This document shows, piece after piece, positions 27,513 through 35,889 of a DNA stretch of 64,000 bases (the first letter of the stretch is position 1; every line of letters starts with the position of its first letter). This DNA comes from Pseudomonadales bacterium (GTDB lineage Bacteria > Pseudomonadota > Gammaproteobacteria > Pseudomonadales > Azotimanducaceae). The position numbers and the translations under genes are program-made. The notes beneath the pieces are model-generated. The model saw only the letters and a list, made by a program, of their open reading frames with translations, had not been told where the DNA came from and ran no database searches. The DNA is taken from positions 124,001 to 188,000 of the forward strand of contig JAQXDL010000049.1 in NCBI GenBank assembly GCA_029251375.1, written 5' to 3'.

Positions 27513-27905
27513 CGTTCACTCCTATTGAAACGCCACTATGCTATGGGTTCGAATGTAGGTCAATCGCATTGCTTGTCTGACTTTGATTTAAGTCAAAAAG
27601 CCTGCGTTGAATTTGTTTGAGAGCTGATCCTCGTTCCTGATTTAAAATGCTCGGCTTGAAAGCTCGGCTCGGAAGCTCGTTTTGAGATTTTGGTTTAACA
27701 ATCTATTTAGATAGTTCAGTTAAAAAACTCAGTTCGATATTTTTAAGGGACAAGTTCGAACAGTTCGCGCAAGCCCTTTAAAAAGCTCGATACTTTAGTC
27801 TGGCTTGTCAGGGGTAATGATTCGATTATCAGCAGTAAGCATTTTGTGTCCGGTCTTGCGCAGATTTGCTGATAATTGCTATAGCGTGGCTGTATTTATG
27901 ATGCG
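27513..27905. other. Intergenic region upstream of WS/DGAT with short repeats
   Basis: About 390 bases with no gene. Besides the FNR-like box it has a small tandem repeat: GCTCGGCTTGAAA (27649), GCTCGGCTCGGAA (27662) and a decayed third copy GCTCGTTTTGAG (27675). The rest is AT-rich with no obvious structure. It must contain the promoter of the minus-strand WS/DGAT gene. Confidence 0.5.
27583..27596 (-). promoter_or_regulatory. FNR/Anr-like box upstream of WS/DGAT
   Basis: The sequence TTGATTTAAGTCAA matches the TTGAT-N4-ATCAA dyad of FNR/Anr/Dnr regulators at all positions but one (G in place of A), the same variant seen upstream of the ccoN remnant. It is about 75 bases upstream of the WS/DGAT start codon. 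A chance match to a short AT-rich dyad is possible. Confidence 0.45.
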
Positions 27906-28703
27906 CTAACTCGCGTGATATTTGACAACGCAGCCAGCATGAATCTTCTGTTTAAGCAGGAATACGCAGAAGTCCTCGGCCGCGGCCTGAGAGATGAAAT
28001 CGCCAGCCTGTATACGGTAGACCGTGATGTCTTCTTTTACTACATGGATTGTTAGGTAGGGAACGAGATGTTGAAATTGTTGTGGATGATTTGCGGTGAG
28101 CGTTGACCAGAGTCGATTTGCTGTGTCGTAGGAGCGCATCGCTCCAATTTGAGCGCGAAACTTTCCCTCTTCGGCTTCAACCGGGCTGATCACTCTATAT
28201 TCATTGGGTAAACGAAAATTCCAGTTGTTGGACCAGGTGACTTCTTTGAGTACTTCCTCTTCAGAACCTTGCATCCGGCGCTGATCGATTTTATCGATCG
28301 CACGATGAAAGCCTAGGGCTGCCGATCTTTCAAACCAATAATTTGCTAACTCAGGTTCTTTCTCAGTGCCGATACCAAGGTCATACATATTGCCAAGATA
28401 AAATTGTGCCGGTGGGTAGTCTTGATCTGCGGCCGCCTTGTACCACTGCAGCGCTTGTGCAGGATTAGGACTGGTGCCTTCGCCATCCTTGTGCATCAAG
28501 GCTAAAACAGTTTGTGCTTTAGGGTCACCTTCGTTAGCCAGTCTTTTAAACAAGGGTAAGGCGGCGATGAACTTATCTTGTTGGTAGAGGCGAGCGGCTT
28601 CTCCAAAGGGTGTCTGCGCAGTCCCCGTCTGCATTGCTGAGTTCGCAATCGGTGCGGCAAGGCAAATGAGTGTCACGAGATTAGCAATAAAAAATTTAAA
28701 CAT
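27906..28703 (-). CDS. Sel1-repeat protein with SPOR domain
   Basis: Exported protein of 265 residues. A signal peptide (FFIANLVTLICLAAPIANSA) precedes three Sel1-like repeats (for example ALMHKDGEGTSPNPAQALQWYK; GNMYDLGIGTEKEPELANYW). The last 75 residues form a SPOR domain, opening FRAQIGAM and ending YRIQAGDF...AEDFCVFLLK, which binds denuded peptidoglycan at division sites. Its ATG overlaps the stop of the upstream small gene (ATGA). The argS-folA-small gene-SPOR order resembles the argS/ftsN neighbourhood of many gammaproteobacteria, so it may stand in for an FtsN-like division protein. Confidence 0.82.
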   Translation of the reverse strand: MFKFFIANLVTLICLAAPIANSAMQTGTAQTPFGEAARLYQQDKFIAALPLFKRLANEGDPKAQTVLALMHKDGEGTSPNPAQALQWYKAAADQDYPPAQFYLGNMYDLGIGTEKEPELANYWFERSAALGFHRAIDKIDQRRMQGSEEEVLKEVTWSNNWNFRLPNEYRVISPVEAEEGKFRAQIGAMRSYDTANRLWSTLTANHPQQFQHLVPYLTIHVVKEDITVYRIQAGDFISQAAAEDFCVFLLKQKIHAGCVVKYHAS

Positions 28704-28978
28704 CAGTCTTTTTGCTGTTGTTCATGAACAGACTTGGGTTTCTTTGCGCTCTGTTTTTCATTGCCGCGTTTAAAGTTACCTGTTGCCTTCGCCATTTCTA
28801 ATTGCTGCAGGTCATGGTTGTTGCCAGCGACTCTACTTAGAAAACGTGCGGCATCTTGGCCTTTCAAATGTGTGACGGGGCGGTTGTCCATAAGTATGGT
28901 GACGCGGTCATCCTTTAGGCATTGAAAACTAAAGTTGGTGTTGAATTTTGAAGAGTCAGGTAAGCCGGATTTAGTCAT
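28703..28978 (-). CDS. Small conserved-looking hypothetical protein
   Basis: 91 residues, starting MTKSGLPDSSKFNTNFSFQCLKDDRVTILMDNR. The middle carries a compact strand-helix layout with HLKGQDAARFLSRV; the tail is lysine- and glutamine-rich and likely disordered. No signal peptide. It is coupled to the SPOR gene downstream by an ATGA overlap and sits 26 bases after folA. I do not recognise the family, but position, coupling and composition support a real gene. Confidence 0.68.
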   Translation of the reverse strand: MTKSGLPDSSKFNTNFSFQCLKDDRVTILMDNRPVTHLKGQDAARFLSRVAGNNHDLQQLEMAKATGNFKRGNEKQSAKKPKSVHEQQQKD

Positions 28979-29004
28979 GTTAGATACATAGTAATCAGTC
29001 TAAA

Positions 29005-29490
29005 TTAATTGGTTTTGATTCGTCGATAGCACCGATAGGTATAGTTTATGTTGGATTCGAATTGCTTCTCTTCCTTAAGTTCAAAGTCACTTTGCCACTG
29101 CGCGGGAAAGAAAACGTCCCCTTCGACTTCGGTATGGATCGTTGTTAAGTGAATAACATCCGCGTTCTCTATTGACTGTCTGTAGATTTCACCGCCACCA
29201 ACAATATAAGTTTCTTTGTCTTGGGCAGCCGCAAGGCTCAATGCTTCCTCCATGCTGTGAGCGATCAGGCAGTCTTTTTGTGCGTAATCTAAGTTCGAGG
29301 TGACAATAATAGTTTTGCGACCGGGTAGTGGCTTACCTATGCTGTCATAGGTGATGCGACCCATGATGAGGGTGCCGCCCATGGTGATTTGTTTGAATAG
29401 TTTTTGCTCGCCCTTTACGCGCCAAGGAATTTCAATACCGCGGCCAATGACATGATTTTCCGCTTGGGCCGCTACGAGGTGAATCGCCAT
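29005..29490 (-). CDS. folA: Dihydrofolate reductase
   Basis: Reduces dihydrofolate to tetrahydrofolate with NADPH, 161 residues, normal length for the bacterial enzyme. The start AIHLVAAQAENHVIGRGIEIPW carries the conserved Trp after IPW, GGTLIMGRITYDSIGKPLPGRKTIIVTS holds the NADPH site and YIVGGGEIYRQ the second. The catalytic acid corresponds to the glutamate in the IEIPW region rather than aspartate, the usual alternative. Its ATG overlaps the argS stop by one base (TAATG), so it is translationally coupled to argS. Confidence 0.95.
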   Translation of the reverse strand: MAIHLVAAQAENHVIGRGIEIPWRVKGEQKLFKQITMGGTLIMGRITYDSIGKPLPGRKTIIVTSNLDYAQKDCLIAHSMEEALSLAAAQDKETYIVGGGEIYRQSIENADVIHLTTIHTEVEGDVFFPAQWQSDFELKEEKQFESNINYTYRCYRRIKTN

Positions 29491-31214
29491 TACATTTTCT
29501 CGACGGTTTGTATGCCTAACAGCTCAAGTCCTTGCTTGAGTACTTTTGAGGTGATGTCTGCGATCATTAGCCTGCTGTTCATGATCTCGTCATCTTGATT
29601 CAGGATAGGGCAGGCTTCGTAAAAAGACATAAACTGCCCTGAGACTTCAAACAAATAGTTACATAAAATATTCGCTTGAAATTCATCGGTAACCGAATCA
29701 ATTGCCTCGGGAAACTGTAGCAGTTTCACGGCCAGTGCAAATTCCACGGGGTGCTCCAATACAATTTCATTGTCAAGGCCTGCGCTGTCGATCTCCGCTC
29801 GGCGAAAAATACTGCGTATTCTTGTATAGGCGTATTGAAGATAAGGTGCTGTGTTGCCCTCGAAGGACAGCATAGTGTCCCAGTCAAAAATATAGTCGGT
29901 GGTTCTGTTCTTGGACAGCTCTGCATATTTGATAGCGCCGACCCCAACAACCGTGCTGATGTTTCGTCTAACGGTCTCATCTAAGTCTGGGTTCTTTGAG
30001 GTTACAAGCTGGAAAGCACGTTCGACGGCCTCGTCGATCACATCAATAAGTTTGACGTCGGCACCGTCTCTTGTCTTAAAAGGGGTACCGTCGTCTTTCA
30101 AGATGACGCCGAAAGGAAGATGCTTGAATGCTTTACTGTCATCTAAGTATTCAGCAGCCCTTGAAACCGCAAATAATTGGCGCATGTGTAGTTTCTGTCT
30201 TGCATCAATGAAGTAGAGCGCGTTGTCGGCGTTGAGCGTCTTACTTCGGTAACGCAATGCGGCTATATCGCTCGCAAGATAGGGATAGCCACCATCGGAT
30301 TTTTGAACGATTGCCGGCAGCGGTTTGTCGTCTTTTCCTTTGAATTCATCAAGGAAAACACACTTGGCTCCGTCTGAAACTTCCAGCAGTCCTTTTTCTT
30401 CGAGTTCTGTCACAACAACGGCAAGATCATCGTTATAGCTGCTCTCGGCCTTGATGTCCTGACGAGTCAAAGTGATGTTGAGTTTGTCGTAAACGCCTTG
30501 GCAGTGATTGATCGATTCAGAGATGAACTGTTGCCATAGCTCCAAACAACGTTCGTCGCCGCTTTGCAGACGAACAACATAGGCTCTTGCACGTGTCGCA
30601 AATTCTTCGTCGGACTTAAATAAACTGCTGGCTTTTTTATAGAAGACTTCTAGGTCTTTCAGTTCAGTCGATAAGATTTCACCTGATTGTTCCAGTTGAT
30701 CCATGTAAGCAAGCAAGCTACCGAACTGCGCACCCCAATCGCCGACATGATTGGCGCGGGTAACGTCTTGGCCGAGAAAATCAAGAATTCGAGCGGCAGC
30801 GTCACCGATTGTTGTACTTCTCAAATGACCAATGTGCATTTCTTTAGCAAGGTTCGGTGCTGAGTAGTCGATGACGTAGGACTGGCGGGGATGTTTCTCA
30901 ATGCCTAGCATTGAATCTTTGTGTAGGTTGGCTAGAGCGGCAGCCATCGCTTTTGGGTCAAGATGGATGTTTATAAAGCCAGGTCCTGCGATTTCGACCT
31001 TTTCAGCGAGTGGCAGGTCGAGGTTTTCGAGTACCTGTGCCGCTAATTCTCTTGGGTTCATCTTCAGTTTTTTGGCAGCGCCCATCACGCCGTTGGCCTG
31101 ATATTGTCCGAATTCGACTTTCTGTGACTGTTTGATTACAGCACTACTGTCTGAGGCGCCTGCAAGTTGCAGCGCCTGAGTGATTGATTGGTCTAGAACC
31201 TTTTTGATATTCAT
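29490..31214 (-). CDS. argS: Arginine--tRNA ligase
   Basis: Class I aminoacyl-tRNA synthetase charging tRNA-Arg, 574 residues. It has the N-terminal Add domain, the HIGH motif in SAPNLAKEMHIGHLRSTTIGDA, the family's GDWGAQFGSLLAYMDQ, FKTRDGADVKLIDVIDEA in place of KMSK, and the C-terminal anticodon-binding domain ending LLGIQTVEKM. It heads a four-gene minus-strand operon with folA, a small gene and the Sel1/SPOR gene. All motifs are intact. Confidence 0.97.
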   Translation of the reverse strand: MNIKKVLDQSITQALQLAGASDSSAVIKQSQKVEFGQYQANGVMGAAKKLKMNPRELAAQVLENLDLPLAEKVEIAGPGFINIHLDPKAMAAALANLHKDSMLGIEKHPRQSYVIDYSAPNLAKEMHIGHLRSTTIGDAAARILDFLGQDVTRANHVGDWGAQFGSLLAYMDQLEQSGEILSTELKDLEVFYKKASSLFKSDEEFATRARAYVVRLQSGDERCLELWQQFISESINHCQGVYDKLNITLTRQDIKAESSYNDDLAVVVTELEEKGLLEVSDGAKCVFLDEFKGKDDKPLPAIVQKSDGGYPYLASDIAALRYRSKTLNADNALYFIDARQKLHMRQLFAVSRAAEYLDDSKAFKHLPFGVILKDDGTPFKTRDGADVKLIDVIDEAVERAFQLVTSKNPDLDETVRRNISTVVGVGAIKYAELSKNRTTDYIFDWDTMLSFEGNTAPYLQYAYTRIRSIFRRAEIDSAGLDNEIVLEHPVEFALAVKLLQFPEAIDSVTDEFQANILCNYLFEVSGQFMSFYEACPILNQDDEIMNSRLMIADITSKVLKQGLELLGIQTVEKM

Positions 31215-31311
31215 ATTGCGATACGGCTACTTGCAGGGTTATTTGCTGACTAAAAAGGCTGGCTATTGTATGTCATGAAGGTGGCCGGGTCTAACGAACT
31301 TGGTATACATT

Positions 31312-31338
31312 GAGGTTCAGCAGTTGCTGCTGAATCTC
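31312..31338. promoter_or_regulatory. Strong small hairpin in the argS/VOC intergenic region
   Basis: TTCAGCAG and CTGCTGAA form an 8-bp perfect stem around a three-base TTG loop, and the flanking GAGG/TCTC extends it to about 12 bp with one G-U pair. It lies between divergent genes, with no T tract. It could be a structured leader or a regulator dyad; the role is unknown. Confidence 0.4.
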
Positions 31339-31489
31339 GGTGATAGCAGGTTATTGTCGATAGGTATCGGTATTCACAACTATGCGCAAATTATTGGTAC
31401 AGTAGCAGCGTAAGGTACAAACACGGTTGAATTGGCGAACGTGCAGTTTAACGATGCCGTTTTGTACGAATTTACAGGAGACCTAAATA

Positions 31490-31972
31490 ATGCGAAATAC
31501 TGGATTTCACCATGTTGCCTTTGCTTGTAAAGATCTTGAGGCGACAGTAGAGTTTTATGAGCGGCTAGGCTTTCCATTGGTGCACACGGAAGTACAGGGC
31601 GTCGAAACCAATTTCATCAAACACATATTCTTTGATTTAGGTGATGGCAGTAGTCTCGCCTTCTTTTATTTAAAAGGTGTTGGCGAGCCGAAGGACTACC
31701 GCACAGACATATCGACAGGTATGGAATTGCCGGTTTGGGTAAACCATGTTGCGTTTGCTGCAGACACAGCGCGCTACGATAGCGTTAAAGCGATAATGAC
31801 AGAACAGAATGTTGAGCCAACAATGGAAGTGGACCATGACTGGTGTCATTCGGTTTACTACACCGATCCCAACGGTATCCTCGTAGAGTTTTGCCTAGAC
31901 ACGCCTGGTTTTCAACAAAACCCAAAACTCGCAAAAGAGCTTCTAACGCAGTTGCCTGTGGCAGCCGAGTAG
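31490..31972 (+). CDS. VOC-family metalloenzyme (glyoxalase/extradiol-type)
   Basis: 160-residue protein with two beta-alpha-beta-beta-beta modules. The metal ligands appear as HHVAFACKD, NHVAFAADT and VEFCLDTPGF, which gives the His, His, Glu triad of active VOC enzymes, unlike the copy at 15.8 kb. The start ATG follows the good binding site AGGAG. It is followed by a hydrolase and a thioesterase on the same strand with short gaps, as in small catabolic operons for ring or side-chain breakdown. The substrate is not identifiable. Confidence 0.88.
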   Translation: MRNTGFHHVAFACKDLEATVEFYERLGFPLVHTEVQGVETNFIKHIFFDLGDGSSLAFFYLKGVGEPKDYRTDISTGMELPVWVNHVAFAADTARYDSVKAIMTEQNVEPTMEVDHDWCHSVYYTDPNGILVEFCLDTPGFQQNPKLAKELLTQLPVAAE

Positions 31973-31999
31973 CCAATAAGCATCGAATTTGACCGTTTT

Positions 32000-33169
32000 G
32001 TGAGTAGTAAAATGAGCAGTGACCGCCCTTCCGAGTTGCCTTCATCAAACAGCGTTGTTCGAGAATTTGTCTCTTTAGAGTCCTCAACTGGTCGGCGAAA
32101 TCCGGTTGGTTTTGCACCTTGTCAGGGGCTGTATCATCGTCCTGAACATGAGAGTCCTAAAATTGCTTTTATTGCAACCCACTACAATGTCGATTTTAGT
32201 GAGCACTACTTGGGCTCCTATCTGGCTAAGTTGGGTTATGGGTTTCTTGGTTGGAATACGCGTTTTAGGGGCAATGAGCCTTGGTTCATATTGGAGCATG
32301 CACTGGTTGATATCGCCGCGGGCATGCAATGGTTGCGTGAAAAAGCAGACGTGGAGACGATTGTAATACTGGGTAATTCTGGCGGTGGCTCCTTGATGGG
32401 CGCATATCAGTCTCAAGCAACGTCCCCCAATGTGACACCGCTTGAAGGTATGTTACTGCCCGCTGGTTTTGATAAGTTACCTGCTGCAGATTTTTATGTC
32501 TCGTTAAATGCCCATATGGGTAGACCTGAAGTATTAACTGACTGGATGGATCCGTCGGTAACCGATGAATTTGACCCGTTAGCGATTGATCAATCGCTGA
32601 ACATGTACAACCCTGAAAACGGTCCTCCGTATTCCGAAACCTTTGTAGAGAAATATCGCGCTGCGCAGGTGGTAAGAAACAATCGAATAACCCAGTGGGT
32701 TCTCGACGAGTTACAACGTGTCAAAGCCCAAGGTGTTAGCGAGCGGGTATTCACCATGCAGCGCGTCTGGGCTGACCTTCGTTTGATGGATGCGACAATT
32801 GATCCTTCAGAACGACCGATTGGTGTTTGTTATGCGGGAGACGCAAAGCGGGCAAACTTTGATGCGCGTGGCATTGGTAACTGCAGCTCGTTGCGATCTT
32901 GGTTGTCGATGTGGAGTCTTGAATACTCTCAGTGTCGCGGCGCAGACCATCTGGCGAGGATTGATGTGCCGTCATTGGTGCTTCAGTCGCTTGGCGATTG
33001 TGGTGTTTTTCCTTCAGATGCCAGAGCGATTTTTGGCGCGCTCGGGTGTGCAGACAAAGAACTGACAATTATTTCCGGTGACCATTATTTGGTCGAACCC
33101 TTGCAGGCGCGGGAAACGGTAGCGCGGTCTATCCATGATTGGTTACTCGCCAGAGTCGCAACTAGTTAA
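32000..33169 (+). CDS. Alpha/beta hydrolase
   Basis: Serine hydrolase of 389 residues. The nucleophile elbow is visible in VILGNSGGGSLMGAYQSQ, the oxyanion strand in KIAFIATHYNVDFSEHY, and the final DHYLVEP segment supplies the catalytic histidine. The start may be GTG at 32000 or ATG at 32012. It lies between the VOC gene and the thioesterase, so the three may be cotranscribed. It resembles large hypothetical lipase-like hydrolases rather than a named esterase; the substrate is unknown. Confidence 0.85.
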   Translation: MSSKMSSDRPSELPSSNSVVREFVSLESSTGRRNPVGFAPCQGLYHRPEHESPKIAFIATHYNVDFSEHYLGSYLAKLGYGFLGWNTRFRGNEPWFILEHALVDIAAGMQWLREKADVETIVILGNSGGGSLMGAYQSQATSPNVTPLEGMLLPAGFDKLPAADFYVSLNAHMGRPEVLTDWMDPSVTDEFDPLAIDQSLNMYNPENGPPYSETFVEKYRAAQVVRNNRITQWVLDELQRVKAQGVSERVFTMQRVWADLRLMDATIDPSERPIGVCYAGDAKRANFDARGIGNCSSLRSWLSMWSLEYSQCRGADHLARIDVPSLVLQSLGDCGVFPSDARAIFGALGCADKELTIISGDHYLVEPLQARETVARSIHDWLLARVATS

Positions 33170-33211
33170 TCAATCAGACAATGCGTCTGTGTGTTTTGAA
33201 CGACAAATTCT

Positions 33212-33631
33212 ATGAATATCAATTTGCGAGATAGTTCCCCTATGAGTCATACGCCGAAGACTGATCTCGATCATCCCTATGCAGACTTGCTTGGCTTTGT
33301 TATCGATAGCAAAGCTGACGGTAAAAGTTGTTGCTCTTTGCCGTTTTCTAAGAAGTTGTTGAATCCAAACAATGTCGTGCACGGTGGTGCGATTTATTCC
33401 TTAGCGGATACTGGCATGGGTGCCGCGCTGATGTCTGCGGTTAACGAGGCTGAGCTTTGTGCGACTATCGAGATAAAAATCACCTATCTGCATGCTGCTG
33501 GCCCTGAAGATTTACGTTGTGAAACACAGGTGATCAAAAAAGGGCGGCGGGTCGCCATGCTTGAGAGTGATATTTATAGTGGAGACAAGCTGATTGCTAG
33601 GGCCAGCGGCAGCTTCGCTTTATTCAGCTGA
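33212..33631 (+). CDS. PaaI-family hotdog thioesterase
   Basis: Hydrolyses an acyl-CoA thioester, 139 residues. The hotdog helix is NPNNVVHGGAIYSLADTGMGAALM, with the catalytic acid in ADTGMG and HGG as in the PaaI/YbgC-related group. An alternative start is ATG at 33242 (MSHTPKTDLDHPYADLLGF). It is the third gene of the VOC-hydrolase-thioesterase set and would release free acid from CoA at the end of a catabolic route or recover CoA. Confidence 0.9.
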   Translation: MNINLRDSSPMSHTPKTDLDHPYADLLGFVIDSKADGKSCCSLPFSKKLLNPNNVVHGGAIYSLADTGMGAALMSAVNEAELCATIEIKITYLHAAGPEDLRCETQVIKKGRRVAMLESDIYSGDKLIARASGSFALFS

Positions 33632-33790
33632 TTGCCTAAGACAAGGCGCGCGAATCTAATTCGTACTCTTTTAGTTATAAGACCTCGCAGGCTTATGATT
33701 AATAACACGTATTAAAGGTACGCACTCCGTGTTCTTATGATCCCAAGACAGTTCAAAACATTAAAAGGTAACCCAATTGGAGCATGCAGA

Positions 33791-35035
33791 ATGAGCGAAG
33801 CATTTAATATCCCAGACCCCTATACAATTCCTCTCGAGGATATAGATGTCTCAAACCCCCTTCTCTATAAGTATGATGCTCAATGGGCTTACTTTGAACG
33901 GCTAAGAGCTGAAGCGCCGATACACTATTGTAAAAGCAGCGACTTCGGACCCTATTGGTCGATCACAAAATACGATGACATTATGGCGGTTGAAAAAGAC
34001 CATGAAACTTTTTCATCGTTTCCAACCATCGTCCTGGGTGACCAGGATCCTGATTTTGAAGTCGATCAGTTTATTTCTGTCGACCCACCAAAGCATGATG
34101 GCCAGCGTAAGGCTGTTACCGGCGCAGTAAGCCCTCAAAGTTTATCTAAGATGGAACCGATCATTCGAGAGCGCATCGCGAAAATCATGGACGATCTGCC
34201 GATTGGCGAGCCCTTCAATTGGGTCGACCGTGTCTCTATCGAACTGACCACTCAAATGTTAGCAACCTTGTTCGATTTTCCTTTCGAGCAACGACAAAAG
34301 CTTACTTTTTGGTCTGATATGGCAACCTCAGGCGGCAATATCACCGGTGATGACAGTGTTACCAAGGAAGAAAGAGAGGCGGCTTTGATCGAGTGTCTGA
34401 CTGAGTTTACCGCGCTATGGGATGAACGCGCGAAACAGGATCCCGAAGGCAAATATGATTTTATTACCTTGATGGCGCATTCGGAACACTTTCAAGATAT
34501 GGACCCGATGGAGTTTCTAGGAAATCTTATCTTGTTGATCGTTGGTGGCAATGACACAACGCGTAATTCAATGTCCGGCGGCATCCTGATGCTGAATGAA
34601 AACCCTGCTGAATACGACAAACTTAAAGCTGACCCGTCACTGGTGCCGACCATGGTTTCTGAGATTATTCGGTATCAAACCCCACTCATGCATATGCGTC
34701 GAACAGTGACTCGCGATACGATATTCAAAGGTCACAAATTTAAGAAGGGCGACAAGGTAGCGATGTGGTATGTCTCTGGAAATCGGGATTCAACCAAAAT
34801 AGATAGACCGGACGAATTTATTATTGATCGCGATCGTGCCAGAAATCACATTTCATTTGGTTTTGGCGTGCATCGTTGCATGGGCAACCGTTTGGCTGAA
34901 ATGCAATTGCGCATCGTTTGGGAGGAAATTCTGGCGCGGTTTAGCAAGGTCGAAATTGTCGGACCAATCGAGCGTGCAAAGTCTAACTTCGTTCGCGGGA
35001 TCATTGATATGCCCGTCGTTTTGCACGCAAAGTAA
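33791..35035 (+). CDS. CYP153-family P450 alkane/fatty-acid hydroxylase
   Basis: Soluble P450 that terminally hydroxylates medium-chain alkanes, fatty acids or related chains. I chose the ATG at 33791, preceded by GGAG; upstream sequence to 33737 is in frame but not typical. About 414 residues. The CYP153 hallmarks are clear: FGPYWSITKYDDIMAVE, FISVDPPKHDGQRK, VDRVSIELTTQMLATLFDFP, I-helix GGNDTTRNSMSGG, ExxR in EIIRYQ, HMRRTVTRDT, and the heme loop FGFGVHRCMGNRLAE with cysteine at about residue 363. The MerR regulator follows by nine bases. No ferredoxin or reductase gene is adjacent, unlike in most CYP153 operons. Substrate is inferred from the family. Confidence 0.93.
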   Translation: MSEAFNIPDPYTIPLEDIDVSNPLLYKYDAQWAYFERLRAEAPIHYCKSSDFGPYWSITKYDDIMAVEKDHETFSSFPTIVLGDQDPDFEVDQFISVDPPKHDGQRKAVTGAVSPQSLSKMEPIIRERIAKIMDDLPIGEPFNWVDRVSIELTTQMLATLFDFPFEQRQKLTFWSDMATSGGNITGDDSVTKEEREAALIECLTEFTALWDERAKQDPEGKYDFITLMAHSEHFQDMDPMEFLGNLILLIVGGNDTTRNSMSGGILMLNENPAEYDKLKADPSLVPTMVSEIIRYQTPLMHMRRTVTRDTIFKGHKFKKGDKVAMWYVSGNRDSTKIDRPDEFIIDRDRARNHISFGFGVHRCMGNRLAEMQLRIVWEEILARFSKVEIVGPIERAKSNFVRGIIDMPVVLHAK

Positions 35036-35044
35036 ACTATACGC

Positions 35045-35782
35045 ATGTCCAATAAGCTAAAAATGAAAGAACTTGAATCGCTGACCGGCGTTGGTCGGGA
35101 AGCGGTTCGGTTCTACATTAAAGAAGGCATTCTGCCTCCGCCTGATAAACCTAAGAAAAATGTAGCGCATTACAGCGAAGAACACGTTTTGCGGATCAAG
35201 ATGATTCGTAAGCTGCAGGAAGAGAAGTTTCTTCCGTTGGGGGTCATTAAAAACATTCTTAATACGACAACGTTCACTGAACTACCGACATCCGGCAACC
35301 TAGTTGAATTTGAGCTCGCGTTATCTGTCATGTTAGCCGACGAGCGCGGCAATGCAAAAAAGACATTGCCCGATGTTATTGCGACCCTAGGTGTCTCTGA
35401 AGAAACACTGCGTGAAATGCATGAATTGAAAATTATCAGTATCGTTGATGATGTTGCTGTCGAGTATTTAGACGCGGTTGATGTCAAAGTGTTGGAGCAT
35501 TGGCAACAGATTTTGTCGTTGGGTTACGACCAAGGTGCAGGTTATGACCTGCAGTTTTTGAAACGTTATGTTGATATCAGTCGTGCCTTAGCCGAAGAAG
35601 AGGTGAGCCTATTCTTTCGAGAATTTTCGTCATTGCCGATTAAGGTAGCCGCGCAATTAGGAAGCGAAGGTATAAAGACGGCAAACAGTCTAGTGGGCCT
35701 GCTGCACACACGTGAGCTACGTAAATGTGTACAGCAATTTGTTGATAGGCAATCAGCTAAGCACTCGATCGACTCAGATTAG
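35045..35782 (+). CDS. MerR-family transcriptional regulator
   Basis: DNA-binding regulator of 245 residues. The N-terminal winged helix is typical of the family: LESLTGVGREAVRFYIKEGILPPPDKPKKNVAHY. The effector region is long (residues 75-245) and mainly helical, with no cysteines suggestive of a metal sensor, so a hydrophobic ligand is likelier. It directly follows the CYP153 gene with a nine-base gap and is almost surely cotranscribed with it, which fits a regulator of the alkane/fatty-acid hydroxylase. The operator is not identified. Confidence 0.9.
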   Translation: MSNKLKMKELESLTGVGREAVRFYIKEGILPPPDKPKKNVAHYSEEHVLRIKMIRKLQEEKFLPLGVIKNILNTTTFTELPTSGNLVEFELALSVMLADERGNAKKTLPDVIATLGVSEETLREMHELKIISIVDDVAVEYLDAVDVKVLEHWQQILSLGYDQGAGYDLQFLKRYVDISRALAEEEVSLFFREFSSLPIKVAAQLGSEGIKTANSLVGLLHTRELRKCVQQFVDRQSAKHSIDSD

Positions 35783-35809
35783 TATCGATAAACTTGTTTT
35801 GTCGCAAAC

Positions 35810-35873
35810 GCCTTCAGACACAAAGACCTTCAGATAAAAACACCTTTAGATAAAAACGCCTTCAGATAAAAAC
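35810..35873. repeat. Tandem repeat of four 16-bp units
   Basis: Four adjacent 16-bp units: GCCTTCAGACACAAAG (35810), ACCTTCAGATAAAAAC (35826), ACCTTTAGATAAAAAC (35842) and GCCTTCAGATAAAAAC (35858). The last three differ from each other at only one or two positions. It fills the short gap between the ends of the MerR gene and the convergent desaturase gene. Slippage or duplication is the likely origin; a role in transcription end is possible. Confidence 0.85.
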
Positions 35874-35889
35874 ATGCATCGACTCGCGG

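Noticed and set aside
35810-35873. CRISPR-like repeat
   Set aside because: Units are directly adjacent with no spacers, and no cas genes are near.
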